From assembly GCF_012849215.1 (NCBI RefSeq), contig NZ_CP051682.1, positions 2,418,001 to 2,482,000 of the forward strand: a stretch of DNA of 64,000 nucleotides. Direction: 5' to 3'. Made by a program: the position numbers and the translations under genes. Each line of letters starts with the position of its first letter. Position 1 is the first letter of the stretch. Under the pieces are notes generated by a model. That model was not told the origin of the DNA. It saw only the letters and a list, made by a program, of their open reading frames with translations, and made no database searches. The stretch is from Mucilaginibacter robiniae (GTDB taxonomy: Bacteria > Bacteroidota > Bacteroidia > Sphingobacteriales > Sphingobacteriaceae). This document shows positions 35,249 to 44,263 of the stretch, in pieces.

Positions 35249-37870
35249 ATGAATGATATGCAGTCCGACAATCATGTTACGCAACAAAGCTTTCAACAGT
35301 TGGTTGAAGCATCACCTATGCCTACCGCTATTTACTGGGGGCAGGAAATGCAGATTATAGCCGCCAATCAGGCTATGTTGCAAACGTGGGGTAAAGATTC
35401 TTCCGTATTAAATAAACCACTTAAAGATGCTTTACCTGAATTAGAGGGGCAACCTTTTTTTGATTTACTAAATACCGTTTTTACCACCGGGCAAGCCTAT
35501 GAAGCCCAGGAGGATCCGGCTGATTTGATAGTAGATGGTAAGTTGCAAACCTTCTATTTTACTTTCACTTATAAAGCTTTAAAAGGAACTGACGGACAAA
35601 CACAAGCTATCATTAACACGGCTACTGATGTAACGGAATTGGTGTTGGCCCGCCAGCAGGTGGCCGAAACACAAGAGCGCTTAGTTTTTGCGTTGGATGC
35701 TGCTGAAGTGGGAACTTGGGATTTGGACCCAATTAACAATGTCGTAAACTGGGATGCCCGATGCCGTGAGTTGTTTGGTTTTGACGGCAATAGTATTATT
35801 CCATATCATGATGTATTAAGTTGCATTCACCCGGATGATGCAGAGCTGGTACGTAAAGCAGTTACAGCAGCCATTAACCCCTACAATAGCAGCAGTTATG
35901 ATATTCGGTATCGTACCGTAGGCCGGCATAATCAGCAGGTGCGTTGGGTGCATTGTAAAGGCAAAGCTTATTTTAATAATGATAATGCAGCTTATCGCTT
36001 TGCCGGTACTGCACAGGATATTACCACGGAGGTAAACGCCCGGCAACGCGAGTTGCAATTGCTGAGTTTGGTTAACAATAATGCCGACCAGATGACCGTA
36101 GCCGATATGGACGGGCACTTACTATACATGAACCAGGCTGCCAAGAAAATGCTGGGTGTAGATGCCGGTACTGATGTACATACCTTAAGTGCCAACGATT
36201 TTTACATGCCTGATGAGCTGAAGCGGGTACAGCAGCAGGTAATTAAAGAAATTAGTGAGCACGAAGGCTGGCAAGGCATAATTAACCTGATGAACCGTAA
36301 AACCCGCGAGGTTATCCCGTGTCAGGTAAGCTTTATTTTAATTAAGGATTTGCAAACAGGCAATGTAATTGGCCGTGGCGCTACTATTCGTGATTTGCGC
36401 CCTGAAATTAAGGCTAAAACCGAACTGCAACGCTTGGCTACCATTGTAGATAGTAGCGAAGACTTTTGTAATTATTGTGATATCAGCGGTAATACTATTT
36501 ATCTGAACAAAGCGGGTAGTGAGCTGATTGGATTAAACAAAGAAACTCTGAGTGGCACTACAATTTTTGATTATCATTCGGTGGCTGCTAATGATAAAAT
36601 TAAGGATGAGGTATTGCCTCAACTCCTGAAAACCGGTAGATGGTCGGGCCAGTTAGAGTTACTTCATCAAAAAACCAGCGAAATTATACCTATACACAAG
36701 CAGTTTTTTGTTGTTCGTGAAGATATTACCAATGAACCTATAGCTATAGCAGGAATTGCCCGCGATTTGCGGCCTGAGTTGAATGCCCGTAAGGCAATAG
36801 ATATAAAAAATACTGAACTGAACAAAGCTGTTAAAGAGTTGGAGTTTCTGGCCGATTCGGTACCAGCTGTGGTTTGGAGCAGTACTCCCGACGGATTGAT
36901 GGATTACATTAACCAGCGCTGGAGCGAGCACAGCATACAGCCTGTTGAAGCCGCCTTGGGTACAGGTTGGTTGAAAGATGTGCATCCGGAAGATGTGCAA
37001 CCTGCAACCGCTTTGTGGAACGCATCCATCGCTACAGGTGAGCCTTACCAAGTTGAAATCAGGCGGTTGGATAAATATGGCCATTACCGCTGGTGGTTGG
37101 TTCGTGCTGTGCCTTTGAGAGATGAAAATGGCCAGGTGATTAAATGGTATGGTTCCAATACTGACATTACTGAACAAAAGGAACTTTCGCAGCAAAAGGA
37201 CAACTTCTTGGGCGTAGCCAGCCATGAACTGAAAACGCCTGTAACCAGTTTAAAGGCTTACACCCAGGTAATGGAAAGTATGTTCAGGCGTTCGGGCGAT
37301 ATTAAGAATGCCGAGATGCTGGCTAAAATGGATAAGCAGATTAACCGCTTAAATAGTTTAATTGGCGATTTGTTGGATGTAACTAAAATAAATACCGGCA
37401 GATTACAATTTAACGACACGGTATTTGACTTTAGCCAGATGGTGGAAGAGGTAGTAGAAGATTTACAGCGTACCGCATCTAAGCACCAGATGGTAATGGA
37501 GCTTAATTTTCATGGTACTGTTATAGGCGATCGCGACCGGGTAGGCCAGGTAATTATTAATTTGCTAACCAATGCCATCAAGTATTCGCCTGAGGCTAAC
37601 CGAATTGTAGTACAAACCAGTTTACAAGGTGCAGAAGTTCAGCTATGTGTTCAGGATTTTGGTATTGGAATCAGTGCTGATAAAAAAGACCGGGTGTTTG
37701 AGCAATTTTACCGGGTAAGTGGCACCCGCGAGCACACTTTTCCTGGTTTAGGTTTAGGACTTTATATCTCAGCCGAAATTATTAAGCATATGGGCGGCCG
37801 TATGTGGGTAGATTCTGTAGAGGGTGAAGGTTCTACCTTTTGCTTTGCTGTGCCTGTACATCAAAGTTAG
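35249..37870 (+). CDS. Multi-PAS sensor histidine kinase
   Basis: 873 residues, no membrane segment. Five PAS-type domains in series (about 12-130, 145-262, 268-385, 392-512, 525-650), at least the second and fifth of PAS_3 type. Then HisKA with phosphoacceptor His659 (VASHELKTPVTSLKAY) and a complete HATPase_c domain (NLLTNAIKYSPEAN, DFGIGISADKKD, GLGLGLYISAEI). It is an active kinase by motif. No receiver domain or response regulator gene is adjacent. The PAS ligands are unknown. Confidence 0.9.
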   Translation: MNDMQSDNHVTQQSFQQLVEASPMPTAIYWGQEMQIIAANQAMLQTWGKDSSVLNKPLKDALPELEGQPFFDLLNTVFTTGQAYEAQEDPADLIVDGKLQTFYFTFTYKALKGTDGQTQAIINTATDVTELVLARQQVAETQERLVFALDAAEVGTWDLDPINNVVNWDARCRELFGFDGNSIIPYHDVLSCIHPDDAELVRKAVTAAINPYNSSSYDIRYRTVGRHNQQVRWVHCKGKAYFNNDNAAYRFAGTAQDITTEVNARQRELQLLSLVNNNADQMTVADMDGHLLYMNQAAKKMLGVDAGTDVHTLSANDFYMPDELKRVQQQVIKEISEHEGWQGIINLMNRKTREVIPCQVSFILIKDLQTGNVIGRGATIRDLRPEIKAKTELQRLATIVDSSEDFCNYCDISGNTIYLNKAGSELIGLNKETLSGTTIFDYHSVAANDKIKDEVLPQLLKTGRWSGQLELLHQKTSEIIPIHKQFFVVREDITNEPIAIAGIARDLRPELNARKAIDIKNTELNKAVKELEFLADSVPAVVWSSTPDGLMDYINQRWSEHSIQPVEAALGTGWLKDVHPEDVQPATALWNASIATGEPYQVEIRRLDKYGHYRWWLVRAVPLRDENGQVIKWYGSNTDITEQKELSQQKDNFLGVASHELKTPVTSLKAYTQVMESMFRRSGDIKNAEMLAKMDKQINRLNSLIGDLLDVTKINTGRLQFNDTVFDFSQMVEEVVEDLQRTASKHQMVMELNFHGTVIGDRDRVGQVIINLLTNAIKYSPEANRIVVQTSLQGAEVQLCVQDFGIGISADKKDRVFEQFYRVSGTREHTFPGLGLGLYISAEIIKHMGGRMWVDSVEGEGSTFCFAVPVHQS

Positions 37871-37922
37871 TTCTAGACAAATGTACTTAGCGTATGGTAG
37901 GTAGTACAATTTGGTTTTTGTG

Positions 37923-37946
37923 CAGCCGATAAGCCGAATTCGGCTG
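37923..37946. repeat. Nested palindrome downstream of kinase
   Basis: A perfect 14-base palindrome AGCCGAATTCGGCT (37932-37945) overlaps an inverted repeat CAGCCGA/TCGGCTG (37923-37929 and 37940-37946). It lies about 50 bases after the kinase stop but lacks a T-tract, so it is a weak terminator candidate or a protein site. The rest of the 258-base gap shows nothing else. Confidence 0.4.
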
Positions 37947-38128
37947 ATAACTTCTTATTTGTATGTATTTCTCTACATATATCTTTAAAAGATTTCGTGA
38001 GGTGGCTATAAAATTAGCCTGAAAGCAAAGTTTACCTTTTACAGAAACTCATTGCAGGCTATTATAAGCGTACTAAATTAAAGTTGGCACCATTTTGGCA
38101 TATACCAATACAACAAATTAAACATCGC

Positions 38129-38272
38129 ATGAAAGCATCTACACAAACCACCGTACTGTTAAAAGCATTGGATTTAGAACTAAAAGCTATGTTGCAAAAA
38201 GATTTAACACAGTTCAAATCACGTCAGCAAAATCAAGTTGCTCAGGAAGTTGCTAAAAAGCAAGCTGCCTAA
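38129..38272 (+). CDS. Small hypothetical helical protein (47 aa)
   Basis: 47 residues from the ATG at 38129: MKASTQTTVLLKALDLELK, then AMLQKDLTQFKSRQQNQVAQ and a Lys/Ala tail. Charged, Gln/Lys rich, likely one or two amphipathic helices. The frame stays open upstream to 38084, but the internal start gives a more plausible soluble protein. No family recognised; it may not be a real gene. Confidence 0.4.
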   Translation: MKASTQTTVLLKALDLELKAMLQKDLTQFKSRQQNQVAQEVAKKQAA

Positions 38273-38393
38273 GTTAACTACTCTATATATAATACAGCCT
38301 GCGCAGGCCAACAAAGGTTTAAAACAATAAGCCTCTTTATATTATAATCAAACCGGATTGGTTATAATACATTTGGTTCTTTAAGCTGGTTAA

Positions 38394-39731
38394 CTACAGT
38401 TCTGGTATATTATCACTCTCATTGTAGTTATAAGTTTTATACGTAATAGTTTTAATTACTTCATCAAACTCATTAGCTGAGCTTTCCAAATGGTGTAATA
38501 CTTCCTGATCTGCTTTTTCTGGAGCATTTTGAATCAGCAAATCAACCAACCCCATTATGCGAGCCAATGGTGCTCTTACTACATGCGATTGTATGTAGGC
38601 AATTTCCTGTAAGTTTTTATTATGCATTTCTATAGCACGGGTATAATTAACCTGTTCGGTAATGTCATGTGCTATAACTAGTTTGCATAGTTTGCCATTA
38701 AACGGAATGGTACTGCATTGTACTTCTACATGAAAACATTGCTGGTTTTTACGACAATGCTGGCAATAAGCATGAAAATCCATACCAGTTGATAAATCTT
38801 GCTTTAGAGTCGTCAAAAATTGATCTACATCTCCAACGGGTCTAATTTCTTTAATTGTCATAGATAAGAATTCTTCCCGCGAATAGCCGTAACTTTCAAT
38901 AGCTGCCTCGTTCACCTGTAAAAACTGTAAAGTGTCTTCATCAAATACCCACATAGGCGTTGGGTTTGAATGGAATAAACTTTTGTAATGTCCTTCCGAT
39001 TCCTTTAACTGTTCATTACGCCGCTGTCTTTCTACGGCTTCTTGTTGTAGCTCGTCCTGTAATATATACTCTTTTGTTAAAGTTTTCTCCAATCCGCTAA
39101 GCACATAATTAACCAGGGCTACACCAACCCAACTTAAAAAAATCAGGTTAGATACCACCGCTATCCAACTGCCGGTATTATACTCCTGTATTAAAGGAGT
39201 AGCAAAAAGCCTAAACTGAATTACGAAAGCAAAGACAGCGCCTACCAGTACATTAACTGCTACCGACCAGTAAGCTGCCTTTGCACTGGAAGTAAGGGTA
39301 ATAAACAAATTTAGGGCTAGCAGGTATAAAATTCCGGGCCCCAAAGTGCCGAATGTAATTGTAAGTACAATAGCCAGCAGGTAAAACATGGCTACTACAA
39401 ACATCTTTCTAAATTTCAGGCTTAATGATTTGTTCAGCGCTACTAAGCATACCGTAGCTATTGCTGTTAAGCCAAAACAAACTACCAGTCCATACCCTTG
39501 CCTGATGCCTACCCATATACCGGGTATTATAGCTAGTAAGCTTACCGGCAACGTATAGGTTACAAAACACGTAAATAGCTTTTTTCGCCAATAATGGATA
39601 TCTTCTTTGTGGTTAGGGTAGTCAGCTTGAATTGCATCAGCAACAAACTGTTGATAATGCTGCCATCCTAACCGCAAATAATGCTGCAAGCGGTTAGCCG
39701 CTAGCTGAAGGGTGTTTGATAAGTGAGTCAA
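38394..39731 (-). CDS. Membrane PAS protein ending in a kinase-like DHp hairpin, no ATPase domain
   Basis: 445 residues: six hydrophobic helices (about 50-220), coiled linker (LQDELQQEAVERQRRNEQLKE split by charged turns), one PAS domain (about 240-365). The C-terminal HisKA-like hairpin has His383 in IQSHVVRAPLARIMGL. It stops 62 residues after this histidine and has no HATPase domain; 121 bases of noncoding sequence follow. Val replaces the acidic residue that normally follows the histidine, so autokinase activity is unlikely. It belongs with the proteins at 23954 and 29580. Confidence 0.84.
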   Translation of the reverse strand: MTHLSNTLQLAANRLQHYLRLGWQHYQQFVADAIQADYPNHKEDIHYWRKKLFTCFVTYTLPVSLLAIIPGIWVGIRQGYGLVVCFGLTAIATVCLVALNKSLSLKFRKMFVVAMFYLLAIVLTITFGTLGPGILYLLALNLFITLTSSAKAAYWSVAVNVLVGAVFAFVIQFRLFATPLIQEYNTGSWIAVVSNLIFLSWVGVALVNYVLSGLEKTLTKEYILQDELQQEAVERQRRNEQLKESEGHYKSLFHSNPTPMWVFDEDTLQFLQVNEAAIESYGYSREEFLSMTIKEIRPVGDVDQFLTTLKQDLSTGMDFHAYCQHCRKNQQCFHVEVQCSTIPFNGKLCKLVIAHDITEQVNYTRAIEMHNKNLQEIAYIQSHVVRAPLARIMGLVDLLIQNAPEKADQEVLHHLESSANEFDEVIKTITYKTYNYNESDNIPEL

Positions 39732-39931
39732 TTTAGGTATCGGTTTTAATGAATAAGCATCAACGCAGATCTACAGAACAATATCAAAAAAGCAATCTGT
39801 AAATAAGGCTTTGATAATAGGTTTATTAATATAAAGTTAAGTAAAAAATGCAATCATAGTTAATGAATTTACGTGTATTGTAATCTGTAAACCATTATTT
39901 ATGAACTCCTTTTAAGTATAAAATTTGCTTG

Positions 39932-39939
39932 TATATTTG
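39932..39939 (+). promoter_or_regulatory. Exact -7 promoter element of the TetR/efflux operon
   Basis: TATATTTG, exact TAnnTTTG match, ends 23 bases before the tetR ATG. The predicted transcript start falls inside the adjacent inverted repeat at 39942-39957. Confidence 0.5.
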
Positions 39940-39941
39940 CA

Positions 39942-39970
39942 TCAACCAAATGGTTGAACTGAATGGTTGA
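39942..39970 (+). promoter_or_regulatory. Probable TetR operator overlapping the start codon
   Basis: A perfect inverted repeat TCAACCA-AA-TGGTTGA (39942-39957) is followed by a third half-site TGGTTGA (39964-39970), which begins inside the ATG of the tetR gene. Position over the predicted transcript start is typical of an autoregulatory TetR operator (inference). Confidence 0.55.
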
Positions 39971-40571
39971 CGTAAATAAAACAACAGAAGAGCTGATTTT
40001 TGATGCAGCCTTAAGCATCTTTCAAAAAAAAGGATTGGCTGGTGCGCGTATGCAAGAAATTGCCGATGCGGCAGGTATTAATAAATCCATGCTGCATTAT
40101 TATTATCGTAGTAAGGAACTGCTTTTTAAGCAAGTGTTTCTGCTATCCTTTAAGCAGTTTTCGGCTTCTGTTATCCCGTTATTGAATCAGCCCAATACCT
40201 GGGAAGAGAAAATACCGCTATTGGTGGCGCATTATATCTCATCAATGCAGAAAAACCCGGATTTACCGATGTTCGTGATTAACGAACTACGCTACAATCC
40301 GGATGAGTTTATCAATATTGTGACTGAAAATCGCGTCGGTAATACCTTGTTTATTCAGCAGCTTAAAGAGGGTATGGAAAAGGGATTTATTCGCCCTATT
40401 CGGCCTATTCAGGTAATGGTTAGTATTATTTCTGAAACTGTATTCCCGTTTATTGCCCAACCTATGATTAATTACATGACCCATGTACAGGAAACCAGCT
40501 GGGAAGTTTTTATAGAAACCCGGCAGGCTGTTATTCCTGAAATGCTGATTAAATACCTGAAAGAATTTTAA
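39963..40571 (+). CDS. TetR family transcriptional regulator
   Basis: 202 residues. The N-terminal helix-turn-helix is clear: ELIFDAALSIFQKKGLAGARMQEIADAAGINKS split over residues 10-45, then MLHYYYRSKELLFKQVF. The C-terminal 140 residues form the helical ligand-binding and dimer domain. It is the first gene of an efflux operon (2 bases to the TolC-like gene) and has a palindromic site across its promoter, so it likely represses itself and the exporter until a ligand binds. Ligand unknown. Confidence 0.9.
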   Translation: MVDVNKTTEELIFDAALSIFQKKGLAGARMQEIADAAGINKSMLHYYYRSKELLFKQVFLLSFKQFSASVIPLLNQPNTWEEKIPLLVAHYISSMQKNPDLPMFVINELRYNPDEFINIVTENRVGNTLFIQQLKEGMEKGFIRPIRPIQVMVSIISETVFPFIAQPMINYMTHVQETSWEVFIETRQAVIPEMLIKYLKEF

Positions 40572-40573
40572 AC

Positions 40574-41896
40574 ATGAAGCTACTCGCTATTTTATGGCTC
40601 AACCTGTTAGCTAGCCATCCTAAACCAGCAGTAATGCAGGCTCAAGCCGATACGGTAAAGCTACAATCGTACCAGGAGGTGGTGGCTACAGCCGTAAAAA
40701 ATAACCCGACACTAGCCGTTTACCAGCAGCAAATTAAACAGACGCATTATAACTATAAAGCTTCTAAAGGTTTTATTTACCCTAATGCCTCCGCTAATTT
40801 TAACGGAACGGATAACCTGCACCTGGCGGTAACGCCTATACCTGGTATATTATTAGGGCAGCCAGGTACTACGTATTATGCACAATTCGGTAAGCAGTTT
40901 ATTTACAACACCGGCGTAACGCTAACTGAAAACATTTTCGATTGGACCTCCATCCTGCAATCGCAAATAGCCAACAACAATATCCGACTTAATCAATTGC
41001 AACAGGATTCTTACTTGCAGAACTTAAGAGACCAAGCAGGTAAGTATTACTTTTCGGCACTGATTGCCAAATCGGCCCTGAAAATTGTAGCTACTGATAA
41101 GCTATTGGCCGATAGTATTGTGGCACTTACCAAACAGCGGTTAAAAGAAGGTACTACCGATTTGCTGGCCGTAAACCAAGCCACCATCAATACCACCAAC
41201 ATTCAGCAAAATCAGGCACAAAGCCAGCAGTTGTATGATCAAAGTATAGAGAACCTGAAAATTTTATTAGGCGAACAACCCACCAATGAACTGGCTGTGG
41301 CCGAAACGCTGAATCTGGATTCGCTTGTTTCGGTAGGTATACCCAACTTGGGTAATGACAAAAACCTGGATGTTTACCAGCAGCAAATCAGCATAGCCGC
41401 TTTGCAAAGCCGTTCGCAGCGTTCAACAGCCTACCCTAAACTATCCGCCTCGGCTTACTTTGGCGCACAACAGTTCCGTAACGATTTTGGTTTGAGTTTT
41501 GGCAATAACGCCTGGTCAGGTTACCGCTACCTGGGGGTTAATTTAACCGTTCCGGTATTTACCGGGTTTACCAATAGCAATAAATATAAAAGCGCGCTGG
41601 TACAAAAAAATATCGCTCAAATACAATACAACAACGCCCGTCAGCAAAGTGAAATTAACGATCGCTTGCTGCTGAAAAGCTATACCGATTACCTGCACAT
41701 GGCGCAGGCAGCGGCCACTAGCTTTAAGTTATACGGCAGTAACTTAAAGCTGAATCAGCAAAAATACCAAGAAGGTATTTTGAGCATGGATATTTACCTG
41801 CGTGCCTTTCAGGATTACTTAACAGCAGAAAATGCTTACCTGAACAGCTTGTCGCAACTACTGTCCACCCGATCAACCTTACTATCACGTCAATAA
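40574..41896 (+). CDS. TolC-like outer membrane efflux protein
   Basis: 440 residues; a short signal sequence, then the duplicated outer-membrane-efflux-protein pattern of long helices (SYQEVVATAVKNNPTLAVYQQQIKQ, LTKQRLKEGTTDLLAVNQA, KLNQQKYQEGILSMDIYLRAFQ) and barrel strands (GVTLTENIFDW, YLGVNLTVPVF). It forms the outer membrane and periplasmic channel of a tripartite exporter whose other parts follow directly. It starts 2 bases after the tetR stop. Confidence 0.88.
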   Translation: MKLLAILWLNLLASHPKPAVMQAQADTVKLQSYQEVVATAVKNNPTLAVYQQQIKQTHYNYKASKGFIYPNASANFNGTDNLHLAVTPIPGILLGQPGTTYYAQFGKQFIYNTGVTLTENIFDWTSILQSQIANNNIRLNQLQQDSYLQNLRDQAGKYYFSALIAKSALKIVATDKLLADSIVALTKQRLKEGTTDLLAVNQATINTTNIQQNQAQSQQLYDQSIENLKILLGEQPTNELAVAETLNLDSLVSVGIPNLGNDKNLDVYQQQISIAALQSRSQRSTAYPKLSASAYFGAQQFRNDFGLSFGNNAWSGYRYLGVNLTVPVFTGFTNSNKYKSALVQKNIAQIQYNNARQQSEINDRLLLKSYTDYLHMAQAAATSFKLYGSNLKLNQQKYQEGILSMDIYLRAFQDYLTAENAYLNSLSQLLSTRSTLLSRQ

Positions 41897-41905
41897 AGAG
41901 ATAAG

Positions 41906-43015
41906 ATGAACCATTGTATGTATATAAAACACTACTCGCTGTTGGGGTTAACCGCTTTGTTAATATTAGCCGGTTGCCAGCCTAAAAACTTGGTTAAGCC
42001 ACAGCGTAAAAATATTGTAGATGCCGTTTTCGGCAGTGGTCATATTGAAAACTTGAACCAATACACCATTATGGCTAATGCCGAAGGCTTTATCAAGAAA
42101 GCTTATGTAGCCGAAGGGGATACCGTTAAAGGCGGTCAGCCGCTGTTTCGCTTGGCTAATGATGTGCAGCAAACTCAGGTAAGCAATGCATTAACCAATT
42201 TGCAGTATGCTGAAACCAACACTGCCCAGGGCTCACCGCAAATTGAGCAATTGAAAATACAGATTGGACTGGCTAAACAACGCAACCGGGTAGATTCGGC
42301 CAACTATCAGCGCTACTCACGCCTGATTAAAACCCAAGCTGTATCAGTTACCGATTTTGAGAACTCGCGCCTTACCTATCAAAACTCTTTATCTAACCTG
42401 CATGTGCTGCAAAAGAACCTGGCCGATTTGCAACGTAATCTGAATTTAAATCTACAGAATGCCAAGGCACAGTACAAAATTCAGGAAGCCAATAACAATT
42501 ACTATAACCTAACCAGCAGTGGTGCCGGCGTGGTGATGAATGTGGTGAAAAAAACAGGCGATTACGTGCGTAAAGGCGATGCCATTGCCTTGGTTGGTGC
42601 TGGTAAGCCTATTGCCAAACTGGATATAGCCGAAAATGATATTGAACGTATTAAGGTAGGTCAGCAAACCTTAATCTCACTTAACAGTGATAAAAATAAG
42701 GTTTATGAAGCTACCATCACCAAAATTTATCCGGCTTTTAATACCAGCGAGCAGGCTTTTATTGCTGAAGCTACTTTCACGAATACGCCAGGTAACTTGC
42801 TGAATGGAACGCAGCTGCAAGCTAATATCATTATTCAGAAAAAGAAAGATGCGCTGGTAATTCCATCATATTATCTGCAAAACGGCGATTACGTATTTGT
42901 TCAAGGTAGCAAAGAGAAAAAGAAGGTAGAAGCAGGTATACGTACCCTGGAGTGGACCGAAATTACCGGCGGATTAAGCGGTAATGAGGAGCTTACCTTA
43001 CCTAAGCAACAGTAA
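41906..43015 (+). CDS. Efflux periplasmic adaptor lipoprotein (HlyD/MFP family)
   Basis: 369 residues. Lipoprotein signal with lipobox LAGC (Cys about residue 24). The two lipoyl half-motifs (GFIKKAYVAEGDTVKGGQPLF and GVVMNVVKKTGDYVRKGDAIALVG) flank a long coiled-coil hairpin (about residues 90-195). A beta-barrel domain with LISLNSDKNKVYEATITKIYP follows. It links the TolC-like channel to the inner membrane MacB-type permease encoded next. The stop is one base before the permease start codon. A second in-frame ATG lies 12 bases downstream and cannot be excluded as start. Confidence 0.88.
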   Translation: MNHCMYIKHYSLLGLTALLILAGCQPKNLVKPQRKNIVDAVFGSGHIENLNQYTIMANAEGFIKKAYVAEGDTVKGGQPLFRLANDVQQTQVSNALTNLQYAETNTAQGSPQIEQLKIQIGLAKQRNRVDSANYQRYSRLIKTQAVSVTDFENSRLTYQNSLSNLHVLQKNLADLQRNLNLNLQNAKAQYKIQEANNNYYNLTSSGAGVVMNVVKKTGDYVRKGDAIALVGAGKPIAKLDIAENDIERIKVGQQTLISLNSDKNKVYEATITKIYPAFNTSEQAFIAEATFTNTPGNLLNGTQLQANIIIQKKKDALVIPSYYLQNGDYVFVQGSKEKKKVEAGIRTLEWTEITGGLSGNEELTLPKQQ

Positions 43016-43016
43016 A

Positions 43017-44258
43017 ATGGCAACAACCAACTTTAAAATAGCCAAGGTACATTTAACCTCCAGGCTTAAGCAAACTATTGTGGCCGTGCTGGGTGTAGTA
43101 TTTGGTATATCCATGTATGTGTTCATGAACAGCTTTATATCGGGCGTAAACGATATACAAACGGTGCTGGCTTTTACCTCACTGGCTCACATTCGCATTT
43201 ATAATGATGGACCGGCTGATAATACCAATTTAGTTAAACAGGTTTACCCGGCTAGTACCGCTATCAACATCCGCAATGCTAAAGTAATACAATATACCGA
43301 GGGTATTAAAAATACTGCGGCTATACTCGAACTGGTACGCAACCAGCCCGAGGTAGCTGCTATTGCCCCGCAGGTAAATATTAATGTTTTCTTCCGTAAT
43401 GGCGGCAACAAGCTAAATGGTACCCTATCGGGCGTTGATGTAGAGAATGAAAATAAAGTATTTAACATTTCTACCTACATGACGGCCGGTAGCTGGAATA
43501 GCCTGCTATACCGCCCGGATGGTATTATTGTAGGTGCCGACTTGGCGCATGACCTAAGCTTGAATATTGATGACAATGTAAACATCCTGACCTCGGATGG
43601 TGTAAGCCGTAATTATAAGCTGATCGGCATTTTTCGAACCAATGTGAAAAGTGTAGATAAAGCTAAAGCCTACATCAACATTACTGCGGCCCGCCAGTTG
43701 CTGAACAAAAATCAGGAATATGTAACCGATTTGCAGGTAAACGTACAGAATTTTGAGAACACAGCTCCGATTGTACAACGTATAGCCCCGGTTGTACCTT
43801 ACAAGGTAGAAAGCTGGCAAACATCCAACCAACAGCTGGAAGCAGGTTCAAAGCTGCGTAATATCATTGCACAGGCGGTATCGCTCACTATTTTGATGGT
43901 AGCTGGTTTCGGTATTTACAACATCATGAACATGACGATCAATGAAAAAATCAGGGAGATTGCCATTCTGAAAGCTATGGGCTTTTCAGGACATGATGTA
44001 ACGCAGATATTTTTAATTCAGGCTGTTGTAATTGGTGTGATTGGCGGTTTGGCAGGCATGATGCTGGGGTTTGCCATTGCCGATATTGTGAACCATATTC
44101 CGTTTAAGCTAGGCGGTTTAGATCATCTGCCTATGGCTTATAACGTAAAAGACTACCTAATGGCCTTTACTTTTGGGCTGATTACTACGCTGGTGGCCGG
44201 TTACCTACCTGCCCGCAAAGCCTCCAAAATTGATCCGGTTGAAATTATTAGAGGATAA
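43017..44258 (+). CDS. ABC transporter permease, MacB/FtsX type
   Basis: 413 residues from the ATG at 43017; the frame is open to 42984, but that overlaps the adaptor gene. One N-terminal helix (about 15-40), then a large MacB-like periplasmic core domain (about 40-275), then three C-terminal helices of the FtsX domain with NMTINEKIREIAILKAMGFSG between them. The end, PARKASKIDPVEIIRG, is a family hallmark. With the next gene's ATPase it forms a mechanotransmission exporter, not a channel through the membrane. Cargo unknown. Confidence 0.9.
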   Translation: MATTNFKIAKVHLTSRLKQTIVAVLGVVFGISMYVFMNSFISGVNDIQTVLAFTSLAHIRIYNDGPADNTNLVKQVYPASTAINIRNAKVIQYTEGIKNTAAILELVRNQPEVAAIAPQVNINVFFRNGGNKLNGTLSGVDVENENKVFNISTYMTAGSWNSLLYRPDGIIVGADLAHDLSLNIDDNVNILTSDGVSRNYKLIGIFRTNVKSVDKAKAYINITAARQLLNKNQEYVTDLQVNVQNFENTAPIVQRIAPVVPYKVESWQTSNQQLEAGSKLRNIIAQAVSLTILMVAGFGIYNIMNMTINEKIREIAILKAMGFSGHDVTQIFLIQAVVIGVIGGLAGMMLGFAIADIVNHIPFKLGGLDHLPMAYNVKDYLMAFTFGLITTLVAGYLPARKASKIDPVEIIRG

Positions 44259-44263
44259 CCCCT

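Noticed and set aside
34960-35271. 103-codon minus-strand open frame in the gap before the multi-PAS kinase
   Set aside because: Composition is unlike neighbouring genes, it overlaps the kinase start, and no domain or promoter supports it; the gap is better read as a divergent promoter region.
36659-37225. 188-codon minus-strand open frame inside the multi-PAS kinase
   Set aside because: It lies fully inside PAS/HisKA coding sequence with intact motifs; the reverse frame has no family features.
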